From the NCBI GenBank assembly GCA_950022655.1, contig OX465579.1:133022118-133086117 (forward strand): 64,000 nt of DNA, given 5' to 3'. Below are positions 21,487 through 34,805 of this stretch, one piece after another. The notes below the pieces were generated by a model, which searched no databases, was not told the DNA's origin, and saw only the letters and a program-made list of their open reading frames with translations. Within the stretch, counting starts at the first letter, position 1; each line of letters begins with the position of its first letter. Position numbers and translations under genes: made by a program. The DNA is from Alentia gelatinosa. Its lineage: Eukaryota > Annelida > Polychaeta > Phyllodocida > Polynoidae.

Positions 21487-22189
21487 ATTTCGGTTTGACC
21501 TGTAGGTCAAGACCGAAATATATTAGGGGAGACGGGGAACGGTTTTTGCGGCTTACATTATAATACATTAAAGTAATGTATTCTGAATAATTATACCCTC
21601 GATACCGGTCCGCACCCGGCGACAGAAGTGTATTTTTATATATTGTATAGGCACCTGTTGGGTTCAGTGTATTTATATATATTGCAACAGGCTTCCACCT
21701 CCCTCCCTCCCTCCCTCCCTCCCTCCCTCCCTCCCTCCCTCCCTCCCTCCCTCCCTCCCTACCTCGCTTGGTCGTAGGTGCGTTCGATCCTCATATTTAT
21801 GTTAAGTTGAGCCTCTGACTATGTCTTGTATGCTAGTGACCTATTTGACCTGATTCCCTCGAAAACGTCCCGTTGCGGTTCAATGAATCCCTACTAGTGG
21901 GTGGAGCCCCACAGGTCAGATGTGGTCCGCACCCAGCGACAGTAGTTTATTTTTATGTATTGCAACAGGCTTCCACCTCCCTCCCTCCCTCCCTCCCTCC
22001 CTCCCTAGCGGGTATGTCCCGCAGGCGACAGTAGTCTATTTTTGTATTGGTCAAGACTCTGTCTCCAAGTACGGTGGTGCGTTCGTCTTGGATATTTATG
22101 TTACAGTAGTGTATTTTTATATATTGCAACAGGCTTCCACCTCCCTCCCTCCCCTCCCTCCCTCCCTTATTACTTTTTGAAACCGAAAT
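21487..22189. mobile_element. Element with a foldback end and (CCCT)n arrays, nested in family C
   Basis: It begins with a hairpin (ATTTCGGTTTGACCT / AGGTCAAGACCGAAAT, 21487-21519) and ends AAACCGAAAT. Inside, 'gtgtatttttatatattgcaacaggcttccacct' recurs at about 21660, 21945 and 22106. Each copy is followed by a (CCCT)n tract (21703-21760, 21976-22006, 22140-22168). The inverted copy at 36898-38133 lacks this block at the matching point ('ccacatttttg'), giving an empty-site comparison. Confidence 0.65.
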
Positions 22190-23119
22190 CATGGCAATGC
22201 CATGCCAACTTTTAATCCTTGTTATAGCTAACTAAGTACAGATAGGAATATGATTTTTATTTTTGTAAAGAGGGTTTTATGGTGGTACATTGCCTCACAG
22301 TTTTAATATTTGTATTTTGACATGGATTTTTATATAAAAGATATTTTTTTTTTTGGGGGGGGGGGGGACCTTTTGAGTCACAGGTCCATTTTTAAGAACT
22401 CCTTTATGGACATATCTCTACCTGTAGAATTGGTATAATATGTCTCATATGAAAGAGAATAAAAAAACAGTAGGTGCCATGAAGTGGAATTTTCTAGGTA
22501 ATATTCAAGTATTTGTTAAAAGGGGGGATTTGGGGGGTGAAATGGGCATACTCAAACAGATATTTACTCAATATTGATTTACATTGGGCATTAGTGTGAC
22601 ATTTACCATCTCCATAAGTGACACTGATAGTTGCTTACTTGCAAGGAAGTGTCATTAACTAGGTGAAAGGTATATTTGATGTGCTATTCATGTATTTTTG
22701 CTAAATCTCATAATGGGAGGGGGAGGCAGCAGGTGTATGAGTGGATGGTTTATTCAGCATATTTACACAAAAACAGAAGTCAAGATGGTTCATAACTTTG
22801 TTCTAGGAATCAGTCCAGACCCAGTCAAATTTGCAATATCATTTACCATCAGATATTGGCTTGACCTACTTTATTGGTGTATATAGGAACAACGATTTGC
22901 CCCCAGCACATTCACCTCTTTCACATAAGCATGGAGCAGCGATCGCTGTGAGAACGGGTTTCACTGGTTCGATGGACTCTGTTAGTGCTGTTAGAGTGAA
23001 GCCAATCCTATGGCATGGTAATAGACATATGCAGTACACAGACATGATAATCACTCTAAAATTATCATATTTCGGATTTGTAATATTTAAAATTCTTGTA
23101 CCTGAGTAAAGGGTGTTAA

Positions 23120-23662
23120 CCCTTTCAGGGCAAATAATGCCTTGAGGCATCATCCAGCTCAGGGCGAATGATGCGCGTGGGGATGGAGCAGTTTACCCTA
23201 CGGTAACACAACCACAACTGAAAGCCTGAGCGTTTGAACCCGGTCAGGTCTGCGGATACACTGTCTCTTTCTATTGGTCGAGCGGAATTGTTTATCTGTT
23301 GCTCATTGGTTGCTAATGACGCTTTTCTCCAGTCAGTCCTAGCAACCTGATGACGTCGCACAGTCAAGTGAACAATCTGACGTCATCTGATGCCTTGAGG
23401 CATCATTTCTCAGAAATCTACAAAATCGTTTTTAACAAAAAAATAATAGAGGAACATTAATGAAATTTTCACAGAATGTATGCCATTAATAGTATTTCTA
23501 TTCAAAAGAAATAAAGTATTTAAAATTATAAATCATATCACGTGATTAAACAATTGAATTGTGTGTTTTAACGACTGTGTGCCCGTCCCCTAGCGGTATA
23601 AAGTGCCACCAGCACCCATCCACCAGGCGGTAGCTTGGCCACAGGCACCCACCCTTAAAGGG
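23120..23662. mobile_element. piggyBac-like MITE with TTAA duplications
   Basis: TTAA at 23116-23119 and at 23663-23666 flank ends reading CCCTTTCAGGGC and, inverted, CCCTTTAAGGGT. TTAA target sites and CCCTTT-type ends are typical of piggyBac superfamily elements. The palindrome 'gatgccttgaggcatc' occurs near both ends (about 23138 and 23389). No transposase. Confidence 0.75.
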
Positions 23663-25327
23663 TTAACTAATAAGATTTAAGAAATGTTTGCTATCTCTAT
23701 TTAGGGATATTTTTGGGAATATCTTTGGGAATGTTTTCATGGACATTTACAGTACCAAATTCATCCCCCTCCCTCACCTCCAAAAAAAGAGAAATAGAAT
23801 GAAAAAATCGACATTTATACAGCAAGAGCGGCCACCTATACCCCACACTATGGTTAACCAATTTTGGTTTGATCAATTTCATCTTTAAAAGTGAAAGTGC
23901 AATTACAAGAAATTGGAATACATATCCATTCACATCTATTCTCATGCAACACCAATCTACAAATACTTTTATACAGTTTATCATTTTTTTTTATTTTAGT
24001 TGGTAAAAACTTAAATTGTTGTTGGTTATTTCATTGACTAAATGTAATTTGCAGGTAAATATTTGCAGTTTCCCGCTATTCATACAATATGCCACAAATG
24101 AAATGATATCAGAAAATCCCATTTTATTTACTCTGTCATGATGCTATGATACATCAAGGAATATCTATCACAGCCCAGCAATATAGGTATCATATTAATC
24201 GTCATGAGATACTAACTTATAAGATAGGATGGTTATTTCTATAGGTCATCGCGATAGATTTTTCACTAAATCACTGTGGAAACAGGAAGGTAACATATTT
24301 TAGTGGTGTTTTTTACCTAAAGAATTCCGATGTTCAATCTATAACAGGAAATCTCAGCCATAACACATGTATATCATATATATATACCAACAGATAGGCC
24401 CAAGTGTCAGCTTTCTAACACTGTCTTGAATATAAAATTCGGGTGTTTATTTATGAACGAGGAGCGATATACATATTTTCTTTATTATAGTATAAAGCAC
24501 TGGCTGCAGTGTGATTGCTACATGGCAGAGCCTTTCGCCTTGTTCTGGTGTGACTTACTTGACGCCCATTACAAGATGGCGCCAGTGTGAAGAGGGTCTA
24601 TGGCCAGGCTGCATGCAGACCAGTCTTTGTGCACTCATCCATGAAACTATCACCATGAGGCCGTTTTATATGTAGTTAGGGCATTGATGATTGCCAATTG
24701 AAATCACCCTCAGGTAGCTAAATATGTGTGTATTGATCCATGAACTGCTGAGTTCACAGAGAAGAAGGGCTTTAAATATCCAATCAATGCAGGCCCTTCC
24801 CTATTCATGAATTCCTTCCCTTCCCTCGCCTCGCCTCGCCCCCGGCCTGGGGGCTTCGTTGTTATCATAGTAATAATTTACCGGCAGACCTTTTAACCTT
24901 ATTGAATTTTAAATGCGACCTTATCGACCTTATTGAGTTTTAAATGCGCCCACCTGCTAATTTGGTCTTTAAAGGCCAATATTTCTATTTTTTTAAATGC
25001 ACACTTAGCTCTTGTTCATTAATGTGGAAACCTTTATTGAATTCATTAGATGCCTGTATGACCCCTGTGTTTGTCTATTATGAGATTAGTACTGATTCCA
25101 TCAGCCGAATTTGCAGCTGATCACAGGTCGGACACTGACTGAGTACTCAGGTGAGCTGGTACAATTAATACTGGAGAACTTGCCCCATAACGATGTCACC
25201 CCAAGATATTTTGCCCTGAGATAAATTTTCTGTTTCAATGTCTCCTCCCATTATGTCAAAGACAATTGCTTGCAGGAAAGGACTTGTGTGGTTTACAGTG
25301 TAAACCAAGGACATTTTTACATGCATT

Positions 25328-25860
25328 CAAGCCTCCCAGTGTCCCACTTCCTCAATATAGGTTTTTTAATGGGTTTTTAAAATCAAAATATAGGTTTTTA
25401 CCAGATTTTCAAGACCCAAAACATAGGCTTTTATATGTCTTTAGGGTTAGCATATTCAGCATAATAAGTCAAAATATAGTGAATCGCTTATTTCAGTTCT
25501 TGATTTCCAAAAAAATGTACCTAGAACTAAATTCCAGAAGGTCAGGATGTCTGGCTCATCAGGTTATACCCAGCATGTATGTATACAGTGTTGAGTTTCC
25601 AACAGGCAAGCCAGCTTGACTTAAGTCACACCAACCATCGATTCTTAAACACTTTTATGATTTCTTGAATAAACTGATAATGTGGATTTCTTGTCATTGG
25701 ACAATCCAATTTTGTGTCAAGTTAACTTATAAGATTTACTGTACACATCAATCTGCATGGCAGTGAAAATATAGGTTATATAGGTTCCTTTGAAAAAATA
25801 AAGGCTCAAGAATCAAAATATAGGTTTTTATAGGTTTTAAAGGTTTCACTGGGAGGCCTG
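25328..25860. mobile_element. TIR element, family B, full copy
   Basis: The ends CAAGCCTCCCAGTG and CACTGGGAGGCCTG are inverted repeats (13 of 14). Subterminal 'aatataggttttta' is repeated on both sides. The interior matches 20874-21232. It has no ORF of interest. Confidence 0.7.
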
Positions 25861-28800
25861 GCATTGTCATTGTCTGATCTGCAAAACGGGGAGTTCTCTT
25901 TTGAATTACGCGGCGACTTCATTTCAGGGCCAGTTCTCCAATAACCAACGGAACAGCTATGGAAAAGCTTCGCATGTGTCGGCTACATGATCGGGCACTC
26001 TACATTTTCAATAATGTGGAGTGTACCGATTACACGCTCACGGGCTTGTGTTCTGATGACTGAACGTGGACGAGGAAGGATGTGTGAGAAGGTACAGAAG
26101 TTTCTTTTTCCAATGATGCAAGAGTAGGAAATTTGTGATTTGGTCTCTTATGACCCACTGTATCCAAGCCCACTTCCCACGAAGAGGGTTCTTTTCCCAA
26201 GCCCACATAGGAACATGTCTGAGGGGCTAGGGGTAAAGGGTGCGGGGTGGTGTAAGGGGCGTTAATTGGGGCACTACACTCATCCCCTACCCAAATGCTG
26301 ATATCTGCGACTGTGACATCTCAAATATCACAATGCCTGTGGAATTTCACCTGCAAGATTTTCCATAACTATGGCTGACTAATTGGGGTACGACACTCAC
26401 TCCTCACCCAAATGCTGATACCTCCGACTATGACAGCTCCTCAAATATTGCCATACCAGTGTATTTTCCCCTGCAGGACTTTCCATGACCTTGGCTGATC
26501 TCGAGATAAAAGCATGTAGTACACTTGCCACTACCACATATAGACCACGGAATGAAAATAGAATCAAGCTAGATAACCATTGGATATCCGCACCAAAACG
26601 CAGAACATTAGCAGGCTACTAAGTATCATTCACTAGAAGCTGGACAAAAGTTGTAATCAAATATTGTGAATCTTAATGATTCAGGGTAAATCTTTCGTCG
26701 GGACCAGTAGCCCCCCCTCCCCTCCCCCACACAAAAAAAACTACACCGTGTTTGTTGGCCAATGGAAATGTATCTTTAGCGGTACACTTTACTGCGGAGC
26801 AGTGTGTGGCCTATTTCTACGGTACTTTATACATTGGTTTGGGAGAAGAAGGGGTAATAACGTATAAGAGATTTTTGTTCAATATGCTATATATATTACA
26901 TATGGTGAAACATGGAACAACTTCGGACCAAGAAATGTTGGAATGACCTTGATCTGCCAGACATGTCAGGGACTGGGAATAGTAGTGGCTGCCAGGAATG
27001 GTTAAAGCTAACCAAAGGTGATCACTATAGTTCAAACAGAACAAAACCATGTACAAGTAATACTTGTTGGGATCCTTCCAATTGTGGTTTAGGCATACAT
27101 CGAGATATACATCTAGGTAGGTGGTTTCCCTTTGGAAATGATTATTTCCAGAATTGTTAGCACCGCAATGACAATCATCTTCAATCACCAACAACACGAG
27201 TTCTGATGACGAAAAGGGGCACACCATGGATGAGCATATCAATATTCCTTTGCAGTAAATCCCGTCTCTTTTCAGACCGCATGCAACAAAGAATTTACAT
27301 GGTTTACTTACCAGTTTACCCTGTGAAGACCCATTGAATGTGTTGATACTCTAGATAATAGCTAATAAATTTTCTCAAGTCTAACCAAGTTTGTTTCAAT
27401 ATATTTTATTCAAATTTCATTCTGTGCAGGCCAGCTGCGTTGTAGAAAGTAAACTTTTCTTTATTAACATTATAAAAAATATAATATAGCATATCAAGAC
27501 AATCAGTATCCAACAATCACAAGCAGTCAAAACTTAAAGATACAGCTGTATGTATCTAGATTTACTCTCTAAAGATTTGGATCCTAATGAATTGAAAGTT
27601 ATTTTAAATAGCACCAAGAAGAAAACTTTTGCTGGTTGAATTTAACATTCTTCAACTATGTTAATATCAACAGCCTACATACAAATGGCACCATGGATCG
27701 TATTAACATATTATGTTGATATTTGTGTTCCCTAAAAGATAATGCTTCACCACTGAAGTAAATTATACGGAGTTTTCCCAAAGTTGGTAAGTTATAGTTT
27801 TAAGGTCATGCTCCCAAATGAAACGGTGATGGCTGAGCAGATGGTGGTATACTAAGAGAAAAATTTGTATGTGTATGCCAAAATCAGAGGAGCTTTTAAA
27901 CCAAACCCGATTTCAACTTTTGAATTACTGCAGTTCAACCTCTATGGCATTCAAATTGCACTACAATTAGGACGCTCTAATCGCTCTAATCGGCCAAATA
28001 CAAATCCACCTCCTCAGAATTATTCATTTCCTTTCAGTTTTATATAGACTTTCACTTCGGAAAATGTCTGGAGAGTACTTTGTATGCATAAATAGCTTTC
28101 TATAAAATACTGGCCAAATGAATGGTCCCTCGTGTCACGTAAATACCAAACAAGAAAAATGATACAACCTCCATGGGTTGCATTTTCTCCCTTATTCTGT
28201 AGGGTGTCACCCTCCACATCGCACAATCCATAGCGATCTGTATCAGTAGGATTCACGTGAGATACACTTTAAGTGGAAGCTTTTCTCACAAACGTCTTTA
28301 CCCCTACAGCACAATATTTAGAAAACTGTACTATCATATGACTCATATTAGAGCAATTCATAAGTGCTATCACGGTACAGTATGAACCTGTCAAACCTAT
28401 CCTACATTGACATACTTCAAAATAAGGGCTAGTGGTGTGGCATTCGGTATACGAATAACGGGCAACGGGAGATAAAATACCACCAAAAGATGTTCACCCC
28501 AAATTATTGTTGCGCAATTTTTTTCTTCTTTCTTTTTTTTTTAAGAAATCAGGTATCAGAAGTATCATACAATTATATATACAGAGTACTTTGCAGATTA
28601 TCATTAAAAAAACTGGCTGTCTTCGCATCAGATATTTCACGCTGCAAATTTTGCCAAATATTTTGTTGTAAGAAGACCGTGCGTTTTTGTATTACCAATT
28701 ACCTAGAAAAGGTAAAATTTTACCTAGCCATGTGATTACATATGATACCCCGTACGTTACACTGTGACGTACAGCCTTAAATACAACATGGGTAGGGGCG

Positions 28801-31800
28801 GACAATATTCGCAGGATATACGGTCACAGGTATATAATAAAGTTCTCCTATTAATAGATTTAGCTATTGTAACAAAGCAAATTGTGAGTGCTTGTAAATC
28901 ACCCCGTCAGGTTACAAAAAATTATTGTTAGACGCAAAAGGCCTTAGGCACAGACTCCAGGTAAGCATCGGCTATATGGAACCAGACCTTAACTTCCAGG
29001 TAATCTGACAAGGTGATTTACCACATACTAACATGGGTATCCATGTTTTTCTTTTTACTAGATGCCAATACGATTTTCAGTTTCAAAACTTAACAAGTAC
29101 ATAATAAGGGGGGCATGAACAACTTTAGTTTTGCCTCAATCACAAAAATTGGCTGTGTTTTTTATAACCAGGGTACATCACACTTTAGCCGTGGTTTGTA
29201 CCAACAAACATTGGTTTGTTGTCACTTTGAATATTATTCGCCAAAAATAGAAGATAATGCATGCCCGTGTGCGCACTGGCATATAATAAAAATGCGCTGC
29301 CATTCAGAGCTGTGCAATCCATAGACCGGACCATCACGCTATGTTCCTCAGGTACACAGACATCCCACTGACCTTTGCTTATATTTGTACTTCACATCTT
29401 TACTTCAGTACACGCTTTGGAGGCGGATAGGTTTTTTTAAACATACTCTTGACACATTACCATAGAGTATGAGGATGCATGGCATTCAGTGGTAATTATA
29501 ACCCGGGTACAGTTTGCAATGATGAGAGAGGGGAAGAAGGAGAGGGTCTTGGCACGAAGTGTGAACCGCCATGAAATGGATTCAAAAGAATTACCTCACT
29601 ACTGTCGATTTTCCGTTTAATTACATGCTTGTGGATATCAATGGTATGAAATTTCCATTCATGGATTTGGGACTGTGTTCTAACTGCCTATCACACTGGT
29701 ACTTGATATTTGACTTAATCTGGTGAGTCTATACCCTTCCTTTAAACTCAAATTGCATTACTTTCTGACAATTATTATTCAATTTAATTTATAATCATCT
29801 CGAAAATTCCAAAAATCTCTTGATGAAAATAATGAAACATTGTTAAAGTGCTTTAAATTATATATCAATGTGAATATATCACCCTGAAATAATTACACAT
29901 GTACATTTTTTCTCACAAATCTCTTATGTATTTCTGTGTATAGAATATATCCATTTCCCCTGGCGGATCACACTAGTAGGGTCAAGGGAATGAACTTGGA
30001 AAAAAGAGCAAACTTTTGTTTTAATTTCAGCACACTGAGGAGTCTTTTGTGAATGTTGGATCGTACATTAAATAAGTTATATAGTTTCGACTCTTATAAC
30101 GAGAATTAGTAAAGGAAAGTACTGGAGCAATATCTTCCTATGACGTAACACGCACGTATACTCTGTTCACCAAAGCTGACAATGAGATACTTACCTTAAT
30201 AATGACTTAAACTCTAAGTCTGTTTTTTTTCTGTTTAGTAAAATATTGTGCTGTTGCTCCTCTAAGGATTAATGCTGACTTCAGATCAATGCTGATCAGA
30301 TGTTTCTCTTGATTGTAATCTTTCAGATGGTGGACCGGACATAGGGCATCACGTTTACTTGCATACAGCTTCATTCGTTTAAGAACACATCTTTGTTTGC
30401 AACACAATATTCGACCGCTCTCGCAAAAGTCGGCTACACAGATCGATTACAGGCCACTTTAAAGTATACAATAATAAGGTTAAAATTTATATTGTATTAC
30501 ACCATCAATAAATCCATCTAATCAGCTGCCTACAAAAACTTAAATCTGCCTAGGTTGTACTTGCTTCAGCAGTACATATAATAAAAAGACTGCCTAGACC
30601 ATAACATCAGCAGAAAATCATGTTTATATTAGTTGCCTTATCGTCCACCAATTACCTTATCCATTTAATCAGCTACTTCATTTTCATTCCCTGAGTATAT
30701 TTCCTCTGACTTAACTAAATGCACAAAACTGATAAGTTTACATCTTGTGAAATTTACCAAATATACTTATACATCATGGAACACTGCAGCAGAAAATCCA
30801 TATATAAAATATATAGCAAACTGGTTATACATTAACCGTTATGAGTTATACACCATCACTTATATGGTTATCTTACACTGACCATATTCTTAGTAACAAA
30901 ACTTTGGTTTTTGTGTATAAAAAAGTGAGTACTCTATATTTTAGGTCGATAATATTTAGCCATATTACATTATTAATCACAGTTTCATAAGTCTTAAACG
31001 AGTATCCTTTGGTAATATTATGAATATCAGTGTTCTGTATACGCTAATTTTCTTGACCAATTCCTCAATATGATATGCATAATACATCTCTTTTCAGTCT
31101 CTAACTAAAATCCTCTCCCTGAGCAATATATGACTAGAATCTCAGGAACCAACGGTTTGAGAACACTTTTTCTACAAACCCCAGATAGACGACTCTATCA
31201 CTCAGATGTGATTCTGACGGTTCAATTAAAGGGAAAACAGTAATTTTTTTTGACAGAAACAGCATCTAAAGTTTATGCTATGGTTTAGTTAATGATATTA
31301 AGGGATATGAGGGATATTTGTTTGTCAATGACTTTTAACATTAATTCAATACCATATTCAAAAGTAACGAAGATAATGTTTGGTATTTCACATTAACATT
31401 ATGAACCTATGCAAGGAACTTTCCATAATATACAAACCTTTCTTAACGTGTGTCGTAACAAACTTTGTGTAGTACAACATTTAGTGTAAACTAGCCATCA
31501 TTATTCTACCATCATAATTCACCATCGGTAAAATCGTGTTTTCAGATGAAGTAAAATTTTACCATTCCATTATCATTTGAAGATGCAAACCTGTCAACAA
31601 CTTATAATTTTTTTTTCAGAACAAAACCATCATCCTTTATAAATCCCCTGGAAAAAGAATAATCTCTGAGGCACAGTGATACCACTTCGTGCATCCAGGT
31701 TTTCCGTCAATCTGCTCTGCAACAGTGATTTCTGTGACTTCATCTTAGATTCGATCTATCTTTGATATGCCCCTGGCTGCTGCTACAGCGTAAACCACGA

Positions 31801-34800
31801 ACCACCAATATAGGCCTAATGTAAGACCCCATTTGCGCAATATAGAAATCATCACAAGCGCATGCATTAGGATTTGTTTTGCATAAACCGATACGATAAT
31901 GATCATACATTACCAGACCAATCGTTTGTGAACGTTCTGTATAGCGTCAGGTTAGTGAAATGAGATACCAACATTGAAATGAATTCCGTTATCTTTTAAC
32001 TACCATCATCTGGTACCTATATGTCTTTTCTCCTGCATCTTTGCATTCATTAGTTATTTATGTATAATGTTTCTATTCATACGTTTGCAAAGGGATACTA
32101 GTGGACTTCAATGAAGATAAATTTTCACTTATATGAAAATTCGTTTGTTTTTAAGTCAATTATTTTCAGCAAAATGACGTTTTATAGAAACCAGATGATG
32201 AATAGCATACGATCTTATTGTAAAAGAGGTATTTCAAAGATCAATGTTCCAATACATGATTCCTTGAAAATAACTATTCATAATTATGCAACACATTCAT
32301 AAAACCTAACTACTTTGCCATTTTCATCATGAAAGAAACTTAATAAAATTCTATATAATTAACAGACCTAAACTAATGCTTTATGAATTGTTCCACCTGG
32401 ATATGTGAATGCAACAATTCAAAGACTTTATGTCCTAAGTTACAAACCCAACACCTATGAGTTTTAAATGGTTTCTTACCTGTATGATAATTTCAGACAT
32501 GTCAACTTTTATAAAGAATAGAACCATTTGAGTTTTATTACTCAGCACCAAAAAATCCGAATTTGACGATTATCAAATATTACCAGTATGTCTGTATCTT
32601 AAGGTAAACATCCCCTGAAAACTCTGTTGCCCCCCAACCACCCCACAATATCTTGCAAATGAGAGTTTAACCATGATTCAACAATATCCATGTCCTCTTA
32701 GTTCACTTCTATGCCTGATTAAAAAATGTCAGGACCATTTCACGTATTATGCAGAGTTAAAATGATGTCCTTTCGCATACTAATCGTAAGCATATAAACC
32801 AACATCTTTTTGTGATTCATTTACCTTGATCCCTGTAAAGTATGCGTCATTTGGTGCATAGAAATGCTACCACTTTTGAAGTATTATTCTCAAGATTAGA
32901 AAACAATTTCCTTGAAAATACCAACATTCTTATAGCGAACAAGATTGCAAAATGCACAACATACCAAATACTCCTTTACTTTTATAAAATATCTACGCAG
33001 CTTCTCAACAAGGGGTTTTGGGTAATACCCGATTTTTCATTATCAAACTTTTGGTATAAACGTAGAGGCCATTGTACATTCTACAATTTTGTACGCTATT
33101 ACTGAAAGAAACCGATGTTGCTATCACCAACATTATGAAAATAAAGAACACACCAATTTATTTCACCTCGCTTCAAGTCCCTTACGATGTATCAAAAACA
33201 AATTAAAAAAAAATTGTCAACTAATGCTTTATTATAGTCCTTTGTGTACAACATGTTCCTTATAACTACAAGTAGTACCGAACCAAACCGTTTCGTTTAC
33301 AGGCTTAGGACAATAGGTTCTGCCAAGCGTTACAATAGGATACGGTCACCATATAGAATTATGATATATCACCCAGGAGACAACTAACTGCACTATGATT
33401 GACGTCAGGTTGACAAATACCTTACACAAATTTAACTGCGACAGAATGTCAATGATCAAATCATCACAAAAATACATTTTGTGTGTCAGAATTGACAAAA
33501 ACGTTAAGTCAATGGTCTTACCCAGAAAACTTCTTAGATAGAAACCAGAGGTGGGTCGTCTGATGTTACACTCTTTGAGTACCATGGACAAGAAATACTA
33601 TTGGAGAAAGATACTTGCCTTTACTATAGGTTTGTGGTTTCTATTTAGGAAGACCTCATACTAATTTAATACAGGAATGCTCAATGTTTACGCAGACCAT
33701 ACGTGAGCGCTGCACAGTGCTAAGGAAGTCTGGATTTGTATAACCAAGAACGATAACTGGAAATAAGTTTGGGAGGATGATATCTACAAAGCAGGTGTAT
33801 CTTTTGCTCTCTTTTCTTAAATATTGCTTCAGAGCAGAACAAGTACGTACGTAGGGATATCCTACAGGACATGGCAAAATAGAGCGAAATATGTGTGGGT
33901 TAGACTTTATATTTCTGAATTCGACAACTGAGGTGCCTTTTTTATTATCCAAACTTCCGTATCCATGCCATTTCAATACCACTCTGTATATATCGTTAAG
34001 CACATTTATGTGTAAATGAAAACCTTTTGGTAAAAAACTGTAAGCTTACTGATTAAACACCTATCTTAAAATAAATATAGATTGCTTTTGTTTTCTTAAC
34101 ATATTAATTCATTTAAGCTTTGGCTTGTTAACATTCTGGTAGCTTGACCAACCTCTATGTCGTCATAACTGTTTTGTGTACGTTTCCTTATCATGACCTT
34201 AAATATGTACTTATCTAGAACTGATAAGCTAACATACCATCTCCTTTTTGTAGTATTACAAAAGGTTACCCATTTTATGACTCTAAACATACATTTGTGA
34301 CAGCTCATCAAACATATTTCGTCATTGCAGTGGCGATACAAGCACATTGAAAATCTCAAATGATATTATCACTTTCACCGAGCATATTTCCACCATCCAA
34401 ACAGCCAGGTATTTTGGCCTGGTGGCCTTGAGGTCCACACCTAGGTTTCATCGTATCCAGCACAGACAAATGAACTCAGTTACAGTTTATCTACTGCGTA
34501 CCATAAACAAGAGTCTAGGTTTTCATATTTTTTCCCCTTGGCCTACAGATATAGAGACACTCTTTGAAGACATCCTGCGTTCTTTTGCAAGCAACTACTT
34601 GGACCTCTGGTAAAATAGCCATCACATTTAAAAATAGTTCCGTATCCATGACTGATTAGTGGGTACATATATTACGTACTATATAGAGGCGGGCCCTCTC
34701 TCAGTGCAAAGTGCTTCAGGTTACACCTGACATTCTTATATCAGTATGCAGTACACAGGCCACCTTGACCCGGAGAAACAATCCCAAGGCACACGCCACC

Positions 34801-34805
34801 TCACC
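25861..34805. other. Gene-poor AT-rich intergenic stretch, with PEF1 3'UTR at its right end
   Basis: I recognise no protein, RNA gene or complete transposon here. ORFs reach 141 codons (minus, 26817-27242) and 115 codons (minus, 33656-34003) but show no domain, composition bias or splice context suggesting coding. A partial duplication near 26270-26500 ('ctgatatctgcgactgtgacatctcaaatatc' and relatives) is the main internal repeat. The last few hundred bases before 34806 should be PEF1 3'UTR. AATAAA on minus at 33941-33946 is a distant candidate signal. Confidence 0.4.

Larger units (their letters stand above)
21389..24960. mobile_element. Large TIR element with nested insertions (family C, copy 1)
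   Basis: The left end TTAGCAGGTGG (21389) and right end CCACCTGCTAA (to 24960) are inverted. 21391-22885 and 24600-24800 are collinear with the inverse of 36898-38133, so both belong to one ancestral element. Copy 1 is interrupted by the 21487-22189 element. 22886-24600 is absent from copy 2, and includes a piggyBac-like MITE. No transposase is seen. The exact right end is supported only by the 11-bp TIR. Confidence 0.55.

Noticed and set aside
26817..27242. 141-codon minus-strand ORF
   Set aside because: No recognisable domain, an antisense ORF of similar length, and no splice or promoter context. It could be chance or an old transposon piece.
33656..34003. 115-codon minus-strand ORF downstream of PEF1
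   Set aside because: No family resemblance, and it lies where PEF1 3'UTR or spacer is expected.
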